A stretch of DNA of 25,965 nt from Bacteroidales bacterium (lineage in GTDB: Bacteria; Bacteroidota; Bacteroidia; Bacteroidales; WCHB1-69): assembly GCA_017964755.1 (NCBI GenBank), contig JAGCRI010000049.1:1-25965 (forward strand), read 5' to 3'. A program made the position numbers and the translations under genes. A model generated the notes under the pieces. It saw only the letters and a program-made list of their open reading frames with translations. It made no database searches and had not been told where the DNA came from. Each line of letters opens with the position of its first letter. Within the stretch, counting starts at the first letter, position 1. Positions 1-8,421 of the stretch are shown piece after piece.

Positions 1-946
1 TTACCGCGGGACCACCGGCGTGGGTGATGACAGCGCAGCGGTTCCCTTTGATTTCAGGATGCATGAAAACGGCGCATACTGTTGTCAATTCCTGACGGTT
101 TTGGCAACGCACGATACCCGCCTTACGGAACAGGGCATCGACTGCGGCATCGCTGGTTGCGAGCGCGCCAGTGTGCGAAGAGGCGGCGCGGGAGCCTGCA
201 GCACTATTTCCGCTCTTTATGGCAGCGATGTGGCAGCCCTTGCTGATAAGACTGCAACTATGTTTCAACAGGCGTTGCGGGTCGCCGATTTTCTCCATAT
301 AAAGCATGATTACACGGCTTGACTTTTCAGGATCAAAGGTTTCGTCAAGGTGTTCCAACACATCTTCTATGCCAAGCTGGGCGCTGTTGCCCACTGCCCA
401 TACACTGTTGAATTTCAGTCCGTTGCTGATACCATATTCTTTGATAAACACAGCAGTGGCACCTGAACCGGTGATAAAATCCACGCCATGAGGATCAAGA
501 GTCGGGATAGGTGTGTCGAAGCAACCGGCATAGTTCACATTGAGAAAACCGGTGCAGTTAGGTCCGATAAGTGAGCCGCCGACACTGTTGATTGTATCGA
601 CAATATGTTTCTCAATCTCAGCACCTTCGTGGCTCTCTTCAGAGAAACCTGCACTGATAATAATGAAGCCCTTACAACCTTTCTCTTTCGCCAAAACATC
701 AACCGTCTGGGCACAGAATTTGGCGGCGATACAAAGAATTGCGCAGTCAACTTGCGGCAAATCATCTGCTTTGGTGTAGCATTTCACACCTTGCACTTCT
801 GTTTCTTTAGGATTGACAGCATAAATCTTACCTTTGAAGGGGCTCTCCAATAGATTTTTTAGCGATTTGCCGCCGGGTTTGTGAATGTCACTCGACGCAC
901 CAACAACAACAATACTTTCAGGAGTTAGGAGTTTGGGATTGATCAT
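1..946 (-). CDS. ADP-forming acyl-CoA (acetyl-CoA) synthetase, N-terminal part, cut by window edge
   Basis: Enzymes of this family convert acyl-CoA + ADP + Pi to acid + ATP + CoA, a substrate-level ATP source in anaerobes. The reading frame starts at the ATG at 946 and stays open for 315 codons to base 1, so the C-terminus (the ATP-grasp beta part in fused members) lies outside. Residues 11-26 (SIVVVGAS...HKPGG) form the start of the CoA-binding Rossmann domain. GPNCTGFLN (128-136) and ITGSGA (158-163) belong to the succinyl-CoA-ligase-like domain, and SSHTGA (256-261) carries the expected phospho-accepting histidine, His258. The start MINPKLLTPES fits the family N-terminus. It lies 51 bases downstream of hppA on the same strand; no separate TAnnTTTG box was seen in that gap. 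The acyl substrate cannot be told from sequence. Confidence 0.9.
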   Translation of the reverse strand, partial: MINPKLLTPESIVVVGASSDIHKPGGKSLKNLLESPFKGKIYAVNPKETEVQGVKCYTKADDLPQVDCAILCIAAKFCAQTVDVLAKEKGCKGFIIISAGFSEESHEGAEIEKHIVDTINSVGGSLIGPNCTGFLNVNYAGCFDTPIPTLDPHGVDFITGSGATAVFIKEYGISNGLKFNSVWAVGNSAQLGIEDVLEHLDETFDPEKSSRVIMLYMEKIGDPQRLLKHSCSLISKGCHIAAIKSGNSAAGSRAASSHTGALATSDAAVDALFRKAGIVRCQNRQELTTVCAVFMHPEIKGNRCAVITHAGGPAV

Positions 947-997
947 AACTTTATCTGTTTATTTTTTATATAAATTATTATTACTCAATTAATTATA

Positions 998-3484
998 TTA
1001 TTTTTTATTTTTAATTCTCATTCCATAGAAAGAACGGTATGCAAAAATGAGACCTATTATGAGAAAAACAACAGCAATATATGGGGTGTAATCAACTGAA
1101 GCGACAGTAGCTGAAGCCTGTTCACCAAGATAATTTCCAGACTCATCGAGCAGTCCTTGCGCCGACAATTTGATATGAATTGCTATTTCTGTAGCCAACA
1201 TTCCGAAAAGAGTTGAGAATTTGATAATTGGGTTCATTGCTACAGAAGAGGTGTCCTTATACGGGTCGCCCACTGTATCGCCAATGACAGCAGCATCGTG
1301 AAGCGGAGTACCTTTTTCCTTCAAATCGACCTCAACAACTTTCTTAGCATTGTCCCAAGCGCCGCCCGCGTTAGCCATATACATTGCCTGAAATAGTCCG
1401 AAGACTGCTATTGACATAAGATATGCCACGAAGAAGCAAGGTGAGAAAAATGCAAAAGAGAGAGTCAGACAGAAAACCACAATGAAAATGTTCCACATTC
1501 CCGACTGCGCATATTGGGTACAAATCTTAACCACAGTCTTAGAGTCTTCTATATCGGCTTCAGACTTGTCAAGATTAAGGTTCTTTTTTATAAACTCCAC
1601 TGCCCTATAAGCACCTGCAGTAACGGCTTGCATAGAAGCGCCACTGAACCAATAAATAACCGCCCCGCCTGCGACGAAGCCAAGAAACACAGGCGCTTCC
1701 GTAAGACTCAAATTGAGCATTCCAACATTTTTAAGAAGCAATATCAGAGCGAAAATCATTGTTGTGGCACCTACAACAGCAGTACCTATAAGCACTGGCT
1801 TTGCTGTCGCCTTGAAAGTGTTTCCAGCGCCGTCATTTGACTCAAGATAATATTTTCCGTTTTCAAAATCAGGAGTGAAACCGAAATCTTTTTCTATCTC
1901 TTCGTTAATATTATCAATATGTTCAATCTTCGACAATTCAAAAATCGACTGTGCGTTGTCGGTCACCGGTCCGTAACTGTCAACAGCAATTGTCACAGGC
2001 CCCATTCCGAGGAAACCGAATGCCACAAGCCCGAAAGCAAAAATGGAAGCGTATGTATTGTTCTCTCCAAAAATGGTGAGGTGATCGGTGGCAAGGAGAA
2101 ATGCAGCAAGCATAAGCCCGACCATCACCAATCCTTTCCAAAATGCGCTGAAGTTGCCTGCAACCATACCTGACAAGATTGTGAGCGAAGCACCGCCCTC
2201 GCGTGAAGAGGTTACGACCTCGTTGACATGACGAGACTGTGAACTTGTGAAAGCCTTCGTCAACTCAGGAATGATTGCCGCCGCGAGTGTGCCGAGACTT
2301 ATGATCGAAGCCAGCCGCCACCATAGGTCAGCAGGATAAACGCCACTTTCTGCAACCAAAGAATTATCACCTATCAAAAGATAAGTTGTTATAAATGTTA
2401 CAATTATAGAAAGAATTGAAGTTATCCAGACCAAAGATGTGAGCGGATTTTCAAAATTAAAATTAGTGCTTTTGCCATATCTCACAGTTGAAATGCCATG
2501 ATTGATAGCGTAAGAGACAATAGAAGTCAGCACCATAAGGATGCGCATTGAGAAAATCCAAGTGATGAGAAGGCTCTGCATTGCGGCGTTGCCCACAATA
2601 GATTCAGGCAATGCCAAGATAATGAACGAGATAAGAGCGACACCTGTAACGCCGTATGTTTCAAACCCGTCTGCCGTGGGTCCGATGCTGTCGCCGGCAT
2701 TGTCGCCCGTGCAGTCAGCGATAACGCCCGGATTACGTGGGTCGTCCTCATCAATCTTAAAGATAACTTTCATCAAATCCGCGCCAATATCAGCTATTTT
2801 GGTGAAAATACCACCGGCGATACGAAGCGCGCTGGCTCCGAGCGACTCACCCACGGCAAAGCCTATGAGACACGCTCCAGCACTCTCAGCCGGAACAAAC
2901 AACAATATTATGAGCATCATTATCAATTCAATGGTAATGAGAAGAAGCCCCACGCTCATGCCCGCCTGCAATGGGATTCTGACAACCGACCACGGCTTGC
3001 CGCGCAACGAGGCAAACGCTGTGCGCGAATTGGCGTACGTGTTTATACGTATCCCGAACCACGCCACCGCATACGCACCGCCAATTCCCAATATAGTCCA
3101 CAGAAGAATCAGCGCGACCACTGAGGCGTTCTTGCCGCTAAGATAACCGAAATAAAAGGCGATTATCGCCCCGATTATCAGGAAGAGAATCATCAGGAAA
3201 AGTCCCTGCTGTTTCAGATAGGTTTTGCAAGTCTCGTAAATTGTGTCAGCGACTTTGCTCATGGCTTTGTGCACCGGGGCAACTTTCATACGAAACACTT
3301 GTGCCAAACCATAAATCAGGCTCAAAACAACGATGGCGCCGCCTGCAAACAGGAGCGTCCAGCCACTTACTGCTCCTCCGAAAAAGGTTATTTGTCGAAG
3401 ATCAGGCAAAAGCAGGTCGGCCTCGCTTGCGAATGTGCATAACGGCAACAACATCGCAGCTACTGTAACAAACATTCTTTTCAT
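998..3484 (-). CDS. hppA: Membrane-bound ion-translocating pyrophosphatase
   Basis: Integral membrane pump that hydrolyses pyrophosphate and moves H+ and/or Na+ across the inner membrane. At 828 residues it is longer than the usual 670-770. Family motifs are clear: GGIFTKIADIGADLMK (224-239), EDDPRNPG (246-253), the substrate loop DCTGDNAGDSIG (257-268), GPVTDNAQSIFE (505-516), NAGGAWDNAKK (705-715) and GDTVGDPYKDTS (735-746). Several differ from the classic forms (DNVGDCAG; SDNAGGIAE). The K+-dependence site reads GNTFKATAK (554-562): Lys is where K+-dependent enzymes have Ala, so K+-independence is expected. About 35 residues between 517 and 553 are longer than in classic enzymes. Together this suggests the divergent, Na+-regulated H+-pumping subfamily; that placement is inference. 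The N-terminus MKRMFVTVAAMLLPLCTFAS may be a cleaved signal or a first membrane helix. Confidence 0.96.
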   Translation of the reverse strand: MKRMFVTVAAMLLPLCTFASEADLLLPDLRQITFFGGAVSGWTLLFAGGAIVVLSLIYGLAQVFRMKVAPVHKAMSKVADTIYETCKTYLKQQGLFLMILFLIIGAIIAFYFGYLSGKNASVVALILLWTILGIGGAYAVAWFGIRINTYANSRTAFASLRGKPWSVVRIPLQAGMSVGLLLITIELIMMLIILLFVPAESAGACLIGFAVGESLGASALRIAGGIFTKIADIGADLMKVIFKIDEDDPRNPGVIADCTGDNAGDSIGPTADGFETYGVTGVALISFIILALPESIVGNAAMQSLLITWIFSMRILMVLTSIVSYAINHGISTVRYGKSTNFNFENPLTSLVWITSILSIIVTFITTYLLIGDNSLVAESGVYPADLWWRLASIISLGTLAAAIIPELTKAFTSSQSRHVNEVVTSSREGGASLTILSGMVAGNFSAFWKGLVMVGLMLAAFLLATDHLTIFGENNTYASIFAFGLVAFGFLGMGPVTIAVDSYGPVTDNAQSIFELSKIEHIDNINEEIEKDFGFTPDFENGKYYLESNDGAGNTFKATAKPVLIGTAVVGATTMIFALILLLKNVGMLNLSLTEAPVFLGFVAGGAVIYWFSGASMQAVTAGAYRAVEFIKKNLNLDKSEADIEDSKTVVKICTQYAQSGMWNIFIVVFCLTLSFAFFSPCFFVAYLMSIAVFGLFQAMYMANAGGAWDNAKKVVEVDLKEKGTPLHDAAVIGDTVGDPYKDTSSVAMNPIIKFSTLFGMLATEIAIHIKLSAQGLLDESGNYLGEQASATVASVDYTPYIAVVFLIIGLIFAYRSFYGMRIKNKK

Positions 3485-3531
3485 AACATTATATTTTTAT
3501 ATTTTTATATTTTAAAATTCAAGAAAAAAAA

Positions 3532-4857
3532 TCACCTAACCCTTATCCATCTCCACAACTCTCTATATGTCACCTTCTTACCATACATCAAAATTCCAGT
3601 CCTATATATTTTTGAAGCCAACCAGAGACAAAGAACGAAAAAGAGGGCAAGTACCACCATCGAAGAAATGAGTTGAGCCAATGCGACACCTGAGGGAAGC
3701 CGCACCAACATTGCAACGGGCGAAGTGAATGGTATCATCGACATCCACCACGCCAACTGCCCGTCAGGGTTTTCGGCTATCGGGAACACGCAGACAATCG
3801 TCAGCAGAAGAGGCAACGTTACAGGAAGCGTAAACTGCTGCGAGTCAGTCTCATTGTCAACTGCGGAGCCGACCGCCGCAAAAAGCGAGGCATAGACGAG
3901 ATAACCGAAAATGAAATAAAAAAGAAACGAGATAATGATTGTGCCGAATGATACAGAATAAAAATTGCCTATCTCGTTCAAAATATTGGTACTCTGCAAA
4001 TCAGCCACCGACTCTTCGTTGACCATAGTTTGTGCCACGGCCGATATTTCTGTCGTTTCGGATGAAGCCGCAAAAAAATCGGGAGCTACGACTTGGGCGG
4101 CGCCGAGCAGCACCAATGTCAGCACTATCCATGCCGCTACTTGCGTAAGCCCCACCAAAGCCACTGCAACAATTTTGCCTAACATCAGCTGCAACGGCTT
4201 CACAGAAGATATCAACACCTCAACAATACGGTTTGTCTTCTCTTCGAGGACAGTACGCAAAACCTGTGAGGCATACATAAATATAAAAGTATAGATAAGG
4301 AAACCGCAGACAAGGCCAACGATGCGGTTCATCTCCGCAAACCGCTCCTTCGCAGCACCGTTCTCATCAACTTGCAAAAGTGTAACTGACGATTTTGAAA
4401 CCTCTTTCAGCTTTTCAAACTCAGCCAGATTGATATTGAAAGAGTCAACCAAAACCTTATCGAAAATAATCCTGTCCATCTGCTCCTCAATTTGAGCCTT
4501 CAGCGACATGGACGGTTCGTCATGATAATAGAGATTTGAACGGTTTGATTGAGAGCCGCCAAGTATGTGAAGCACTGCATCGTACTCGGAATCAACGCAT
4601 AAGGTCTTCAATTCGTCAATATTACCAGACCTGTATGAAAAAGTGAGTTTCTTTGAATCCTCAAAACGGTTAATGTAGAAATCATTATCATCAACGACCA
4701 GGATCGACATATTCCTTTCGGCCTGAATGTTGATATAAACAGGCAGGACGATGAAAGCGGCGAGAAGCAGCGGACCGAGCAAAGTCATCAGCAGGAACGA
4801 TTTTTTCCGAACCCTGACAAAATACTCGCGAGAAATTATTAGCAGTGTCTTTTTCAT
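3532..4857 (-). CDS. ABC exporter permease, ABC-2/NatB type
   Basis: Membrane component of an ABC exporter of the ABC-2 class, 441 residues. The first helix is at about 21-43. It is followed by a roughly 135-residue soluble, probably extracytoplasmic domain (44-178) and then five or so helices at about 180-200, 225-255, 300-330, 343-362 and 392-415. The cytoplasmic coupling segment EEKTNRIVEVLISSVKP (205-221) is typical of NatB/YhaP-like permeases. The ATG overlaps the last bases of the ATPase gene upstream (ATGA overlap, 4 bases), so the two are translationally coupled and form one transporter. NatB relatives export Na+ in Bacillus, but the substrate here is unknown. The 47-base gap to hppA downstream is very AT-rich and shows no clear promoter. 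Confidence 0.92.
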   Translation of the reverse strand: MKKTLLIISREYFVRVRKKSFLLMTLLGPLLLAAFIVLPVYINIQAERNMSILVVDDNDFYINRFEDSKKLTFSYRSGNIDELKTLCVDSEYDAVLHILGGSQSNRSNLYYHDEPSMSLKAQIEEQMDRIIFDKVLVDSFNINLAEFEKLKEVSKSSVTLLQVDENGAAKERFAEMNRIVGLVCGFLIYTFIFMYASQVLRTVLEEKTNRIVEVLISSVKPLQLMLGKIVAVALVGLTQVAAWIVLTLVLLGAAQVVAPDFFAASSETTEISAVAQTMVNEESVADLQSTNILNEIGNFYSVSFGTIIISFLFYFIFGYLVYASLFAAVGSAVDNETDSQQFTLPVTLPLLLTIVCVFPIAENPDGQLAWWMSMIPFTSPVAMLVRLPSGVALAQLISSMVVLALFFVLCLWLASKIYRTGILMYGKKVTYRELWRWIRVR

Positions 4858-5762
4858 TTCACATTCTCTATAAAAATTTCGTCCATTGACGGCAATATTT
4901 CATTAAAAGACTGTATCTCAGAAAAGTTCATAAAAAAAGCCAGCAAATCATTGGCATTATCAGTTTCTGGCATTTTTATAGTCATAGCAGTTTGGGCATC
5001 CTTCTGGGCGACAGACAATATTTGTATGCCATCGGGCAAAGTCTCTTTATACGCCACATCAAGATTGGCAAGTTCTAAACGGAAAAGATGTTTTCTGAAC
5101 TGCCGGCGCACCACAGGCACGCTACCGCTCAAAATCTTGCGTGCATGGTCAATAAGTACAATGTCATCGCAAATCTCCTCCACCGATGTCATATTATGCG
5201 TTGACAATACAATAGTCGCGCCCTGTTTTTTCAGTTCCAGAATTTCCTCTTTGAGCATACGGCTGTTCACAGGATCGAAGCCGCTGAAAGGCTCATCAAA
5301 GATATAGAGGTCGGGCTTATGAATAAGAGTTACAATGAATTGGATTTTCTGCTGCATCCCTTTCGAGAGTTCCTCAACGTTACGGTTCCACCAGCTGTCG
5401 ATTTCAAATTTTGAGAACCATTCGTGGAGGCGGGCAGTGGCGGTCTGTTTGTCAACCCCTTTGAGGCGGGCGAGGTAAAGAGCCTGCTCCCCAACCCTCA
5501 TTTTCTTATAGAGGCCGCGTTCCTCGGGCAGATAACCGATATTTTCCACATCTGACGGGGCCAGCGGGCGGCCGTCAAACAGAACAGACCCGGAATCGGG
5601 CATGATTATCTGGTTCAGAATACGTATCAGCGTAGTCTTGCCCGCACCATTCGGACCGAGCAGCCCGAAAATGCTACCCTTCGGAATGCCGAACGATATG
5701 TCATCTAAAGCAAGATGATTCTCGTATTTTTTAGTAACATTCTGAATTTCAATCAGATTCAT
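4854..5762 (-). CDS. ABC exporter ATP-binding protein, NatA type
   Basis: Cytoplasmic ATPase of the exporter encoded together with the permease that follows it, 302 residues. Motifs: Walker A GPNGAGKT (36-43), a Q-loop-region segment YLPEERGLY (77-85), signature LSKGMQQK (132-139), Walker B LYIFDEP (152-158) with D-loop SGFDP (160-164), and the switch histidine in LSTHN (186-190). The last 90 residues after LSGSVPVVR match the C-terminal extension (DUF4162 type) usual in this branch. The start codon shares one base with the stop of the DUF4290 gene (TAATG), so translation is probably coupled to that gene too. The substrate cannot be assigned. Confidence 0.94.
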   Translation of the reverse strand: MNLIEIQNVTKKYENHLALDDISFGIPKGSIFGLLGPNGAGKTTLIRILNQIIMPDSGSVLFDGRPLAPSDVENIGYLPEERGLYKKMRVGEQALYLARLKGVDKQTATARLHEWFSKFEIDSWWNRNVEELSKGMQQKIQFIVTLIHKPDLYIFDEPFSGFDPVNSRMLKEEILELKKQGATIVLSTHNMTSVEEICDDIVLIDHARKILSGSVPVVRRQFRKHLFRLELANLDVAYKETLPDGIQILSVAQKDAQTAMTIKMPETDNANDLLAFFMNFSEIQSFNEILPSMDEIFIENVK

Positions 5763-6403
5763 TATCTGTTCTTTTTTCTCTTCTTCCTTTTTGAACTATT
5801 TTTACCCGTTTGTTTCTTCGTCTGGTTCTGAATCAATATATCCCTCGTGGTTGTAAGTTTGAACTCTTCATCATCAATCACCAGTTTCCCGTCAGACATC
5901 TCACTCAGCTGCTGGAAAATAAGCTGGTCGTCAACAGAGTCGCGATTCCAAATCAGATAGAGTTTTTTCAAATAGTTCGCTATAGAGCGGGCGAGCTGCT
6001 GTTTTTGCGGAGAGTCGGGATAATCGGCAACAGTTTTTATGACATGCTGCATATTGCGTCCGTAAACGCGGTTTTCTATTTTATCCTTTCTGTAATGGTT
6101 TTCAGGCACTTCCACAATCTTTTCCTGCCTGACAGGTTTTGGGAACGGCGCGTCAACATCAAGACGATAATCGGAAATAATGAAAAGATGATCCCAAAGT
6201 TTGTGCCAATAGTCCAAATTGCTACCCTGCCGGCTGCCTTTCGGCTCAGGACTCAACTGTGCCATCGCCTTCACTACCGCTTTAGCACCTTCCGTTCGCT
6301 TTTGATAATCCTCAACAAGCAGAAGCTTTTCTACCATCTGCTGCACATTGCGTCCGTATTCCCTTATTATGAGTTTGTTACGCGAGGTGTTGTATTCAGT
6401 CAT
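5762..6403 (-). CDS. DUF4290 domain protein with internal duplication
   Basis: Protein of 213 residues of the Bacteroidota-specific DUF4290 family, whose function is not known to me. There is no signal peptide or membrane helix, so it should be cytoplasmic. Two similar segments are visible: EYGRNVQQMV (15-24) and VYGRNMQHVI (113-122), each followed by a predicted helical stretch. Between them sits the conserved-looking DYWHKLWDHL (64-73). The C-terminal tail (196-213) is almost all Lys, Arg, Ser and Asn, which suggests contact with nucleic acid or the ribosome. It lies 24 bases after holB and shares a base with the ABC ATPase gene downstream, so it is co-transcribed with both. Family assignment comes from the overall pattern; function is open. 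Confidence 0.88.
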   Translation of the reverse strand: MTEYNTSRNKLIIREYGRNVQQMVEKLLLVEDYQKRTEGAKAVVKAMAQLSPEPKGSRQGSNLDYWHKLWDHLFIISDYRLDVDAPFPKPVRQEKIVEVPENHYRKDKIENRVYGRNMQHVIKTVADYPDSPQKQQLARSIANYLKKLYLIWNRDSVDDQLIFQQLSEMSDGKLVIDDEEFKLTTTRDILIQNQTKKQTGKNSSKRKKRKKNR

Positions 6404-6427
6404 TGTAAATTGTTTTATTTTAAGAAG

Positions 6428-7576
6428 TTATAATATAGCAGATAATTTTAGATAAAAATCAGTAAATACTAATATTGAGTTTCCGTTTCTTGTAATATGA
6501 AAAATAGCTTTGTTGCACTCATCTAAAATCGGAGTGATGTTTTTCAGAGTGATATATTTCTTGAAAAATTCTGCAAACGCCCTCTCTTCGGCGGTCGCCT
6601 TTATCACAGCTTCATTGTTTGTGTTGAGCATCAGCAGATTACGGAACATTCTCGTCATATATGAAAAAAACATAACCTGTTTTTCCCTATCGGCCTTCGC
6701 CACCGCTTCGATTCTCGAGCGTAGTTCCATGAACTGCATTTTTTCGCGGTCACCGGCCTTGTTGGCTATAGCACTTGTGAGAATGAATTCAAACAAAGAG
6801 AGCATCTCGTGCACCTCTCCGCTATTTTCGAGAAGTTCCAATGCCTTGATAAAATTCCCTTCGGCGATATTGGCGATGTCGTTAGCGGTCTCCGTAGTTG
6901 CACCGTAATGGTCAACAAGTTCGCGTACAATAACTTCGGGACGCATAGCGGGGATTTTCACCAATTGCGTGCGCGACAAAATGGTCTGAAGTATAGTGTC
7001 GGAGCTGTCGGCTAAAAGTATGAAGAGAGTCTTGTTCTCCGGTTCCTCAAGTGTCTTCAGGAGTTTCGGAGCCGCATCGTAATAGAGTTTGTCAACACGC
7101 CAGAGGATATAAATCTTGTATCCCCCCTCGTAAGAGCGTATGCTGTTTTGGTTGATTATGCTTGCGCAGTCGCGAATGTTGATGGTAAGCTGCTTGTTGG
7201 CTCCGCCGAGTGTGTCAAGCCATTTGGCATAGTCAAGATGGTAATTGTTCTGTGTTACAAAGTCGATAAAGGTGCGTATATGCAGTTTTGATTCGCTGTC
7301 CTTCTTGACTTCCTGAGTGTTGCAGTTCGGGAAAATGAGATGCAGGTCAGGATGCGACAGTTTGGCGAATTTTTTGCAAGATGGGCACTCTCCACAAGAG
7401 TCGGTATCGCTCCGGTGCTCGCAGCAAAGGTATTGGGCAAAAGCAACAGCCAAGGCAAATTTATGCGTCCCTGCGCCGCCGAGGAAAAGCTGAGCATGGC
7501 TCACGCGGTTCTCCTTCACCAAATTGATGAGTTGGCTTTTCAGTGTTTCATCAACCAAGACATCTTTAAAAAGCAT
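6428..7576 (-). CDS. holB: DNA polymerase III subunit delta' (clamp loader)
   Basis: Clamp-loader subunit that, with delta and tau/gamma, opens the sliding clamp and puts it on DNA; 382 residues. The AAA+ fold begins with SHAQLFLGG (26-34). The nucleotide loop is degenerate, GGAGTHKF (33-40), without the GKT/S of an active ATPase, as expected for delta'. The zinc module is intact: Cys52-X8-Cys61-X2-Cys64-X2-Cys67. KLLKTLEEPENKT (171-183) and the SRT sensor/finger motif in ILSRTQLV (199-206) are diagnostic. The C-terminal helical collar domain (about 210-382) is less conserved. The start lies 5 bases after the stop of the 5'-nucleotidase catalytic gene, so it belongs to the same transcript. 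Confidence 0.93.
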   Translation of the reverse strand: MLFKDVLVDETLKSQLINLVKENRVSHAQLFLGGAGTHKFALAVAFAQYLCCEHRSDTDSCGECPSCKKFAKLSHPDLHLIFPNCNTQEVKKDSESKLHIRTFIDFVTQNNYHLDYAKWLDTLGGANKQLTINIRDCASIINQNSIRSYEGGYKIYILWRVDKLYYDAAPKLLKTLEEPENKTLFILLADSSDTILQTILSRTQLVKIPAMRPEVIVRELVDHYGATTETANDIANIAEGNFIKALELLENSGEVHEMLSLFEFILTSAIANKAGDREKMQFMELRSRIEAVAKADREKQVMFFSYMTRMFRNLLMLNTNNEAVIKATAEERAFAEFFKKYITLKNITPILDECNKAIFHITRNGNSILVFTDFYLKLSAIL

Positions 7577-7581
7577 ATACC

Positions 7582-8409
7582 CTATTTTGAGAAATTAATT
7601 TTACCCACATTTATACCTTTACAACCCGTCTGTACAATCGGGGTGCCGTTTACAAAGTCTGCCTTTTCGAGCAATGTATGCGTATGGCCGCCGATGATAA
7701 TGTCAATGTCGTCGCCAAGCTGCTTGGCAAGCTCTTTGTCACAAATAGTCTGAGTCGGTTTTTCATGATAGTAGCCAAGGTGAGAAAGGCAGATTATCAT
7801 GTCGCACTTTTGCTTTTTCAGCTGTTTGATTGCGTAGCGCGCTGATTTTATCGGGTCCTGATAATACGCGCCATTTGTAACAGAAGCTGAGACAAGCCCT
7901 GTAACATCCGGCGAAAGTCCGAAAATGCCTATGCGGATGCCGCACTTCTCAATGACGGTGTAAGGCTTCACATATTTTTGAAGAGCTTTGCTTTTGAACT
8001 TGTAATTTGCGCACACAACCGGGAACTTCGCCTCTTTTAGTCTTGCTGCGAGTGTGTCGAGTCCGTTGTCGAACTCATGGTTGCCGAGGGTTGAAGCATC
8101 ATAGCCCAAGATGTTCATCAGGGAGACCTCGGCGCGGCCTTTGAACATGTTGAAGTATGGTGTCCCCTGCGAAAAGTCGCCAGCATCAAGCAAGAGCACG
8201 CAAGTGTCGGTAGCGCGCACCTCATCGATGAAAGCGCTGCGGCGGAGCACACCGCCGACATCAGTCCATTGCTTATAGCTACACGGCTCAAGCTGGCTGT
8301 GAGTGTCGTTAGTATGCAGAATCGTCAGAGCGAAATGCTTCTCTTGCGCGCTCGCGGCTATCACCAGCAACGCGCAAAAAATAACCAAGAAAAGTCGTTT
8401 TATATTCAT
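7582..8409 (-). CDS. 5'-nucleotidase, catalytic (metallophosphatase) domain protein
   Basis: Secreted calcineurin-like phosphoesterase equal to the N-terminal half of UshA/5'-nucleotidase enzymes, which strip phosphate from extracellular nucleotides. It has 275 residues with a signal peptide (1-21, ending AASAQ). Metal-site motifs are all present: HTNDTHS (32-38; Asp35, His37), DAGDF (75-79; Asp78), GNHEFD (109-114; Asn110, His111), SH (His210) and GGHTHT (240-245; His242, His244). The protein stops just after the phosphatase domain; the substrate-binding C-terminal domain is encoded by the separate gene 12 bases upstream. Both halves are probably needed for nucleotide specificity. holB starts 5 bases downstream. 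Confidence 0.93.
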   Translation of the reverse strand: MNIKRLFLVIFCALLVIAASAQEKHFALTILHTNDTHSQLEPCSYKQWTDVGGVLRRSAFIDEVRATDTCVLLLDAGDFSQGTPYFNMFKGRAEVSLMNILGYDASTLGNHEFDNGLDTLAARLKEAKFPVVCANYKFKSKALQKYVKPYTVIEKCGIRIGIFGLSPDVTGLVSASVTNGAYYQDPIKSARYAIKQLKKQKCDMIICLSHLGYYHEKPTQTICDKELAKQLGDDIDIIIGGHTHTLLEKADFVNGTPIVQTGCKGINVGKINFSK

Positions 8410-8421
8410 AATCTAAATTTT

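Noticed and set aside
20..853. Several plus- and minus-strand frames of 60-100 codons over the acyl-CoA synthetase
   Set aside because: They are antisense or out-of-frame shadows of the well-supported synthetase frame that runs off the left edge; none has recognisable motifs.
919..933. GGAGTTAGGAGTT, also found in the heptamer repeat at 14583
   Set aside because: It encodes part of the conserved synthetase N-terminus (PKLLTPE), and a shared 13-mer is not surprising in 26 kb.
2541..3146. Plus-strand open frame of 201 codons
   Set aside because: Lies fully antisense to hppA, with a composition typical of a reversed membrane-protein gene and no family features.
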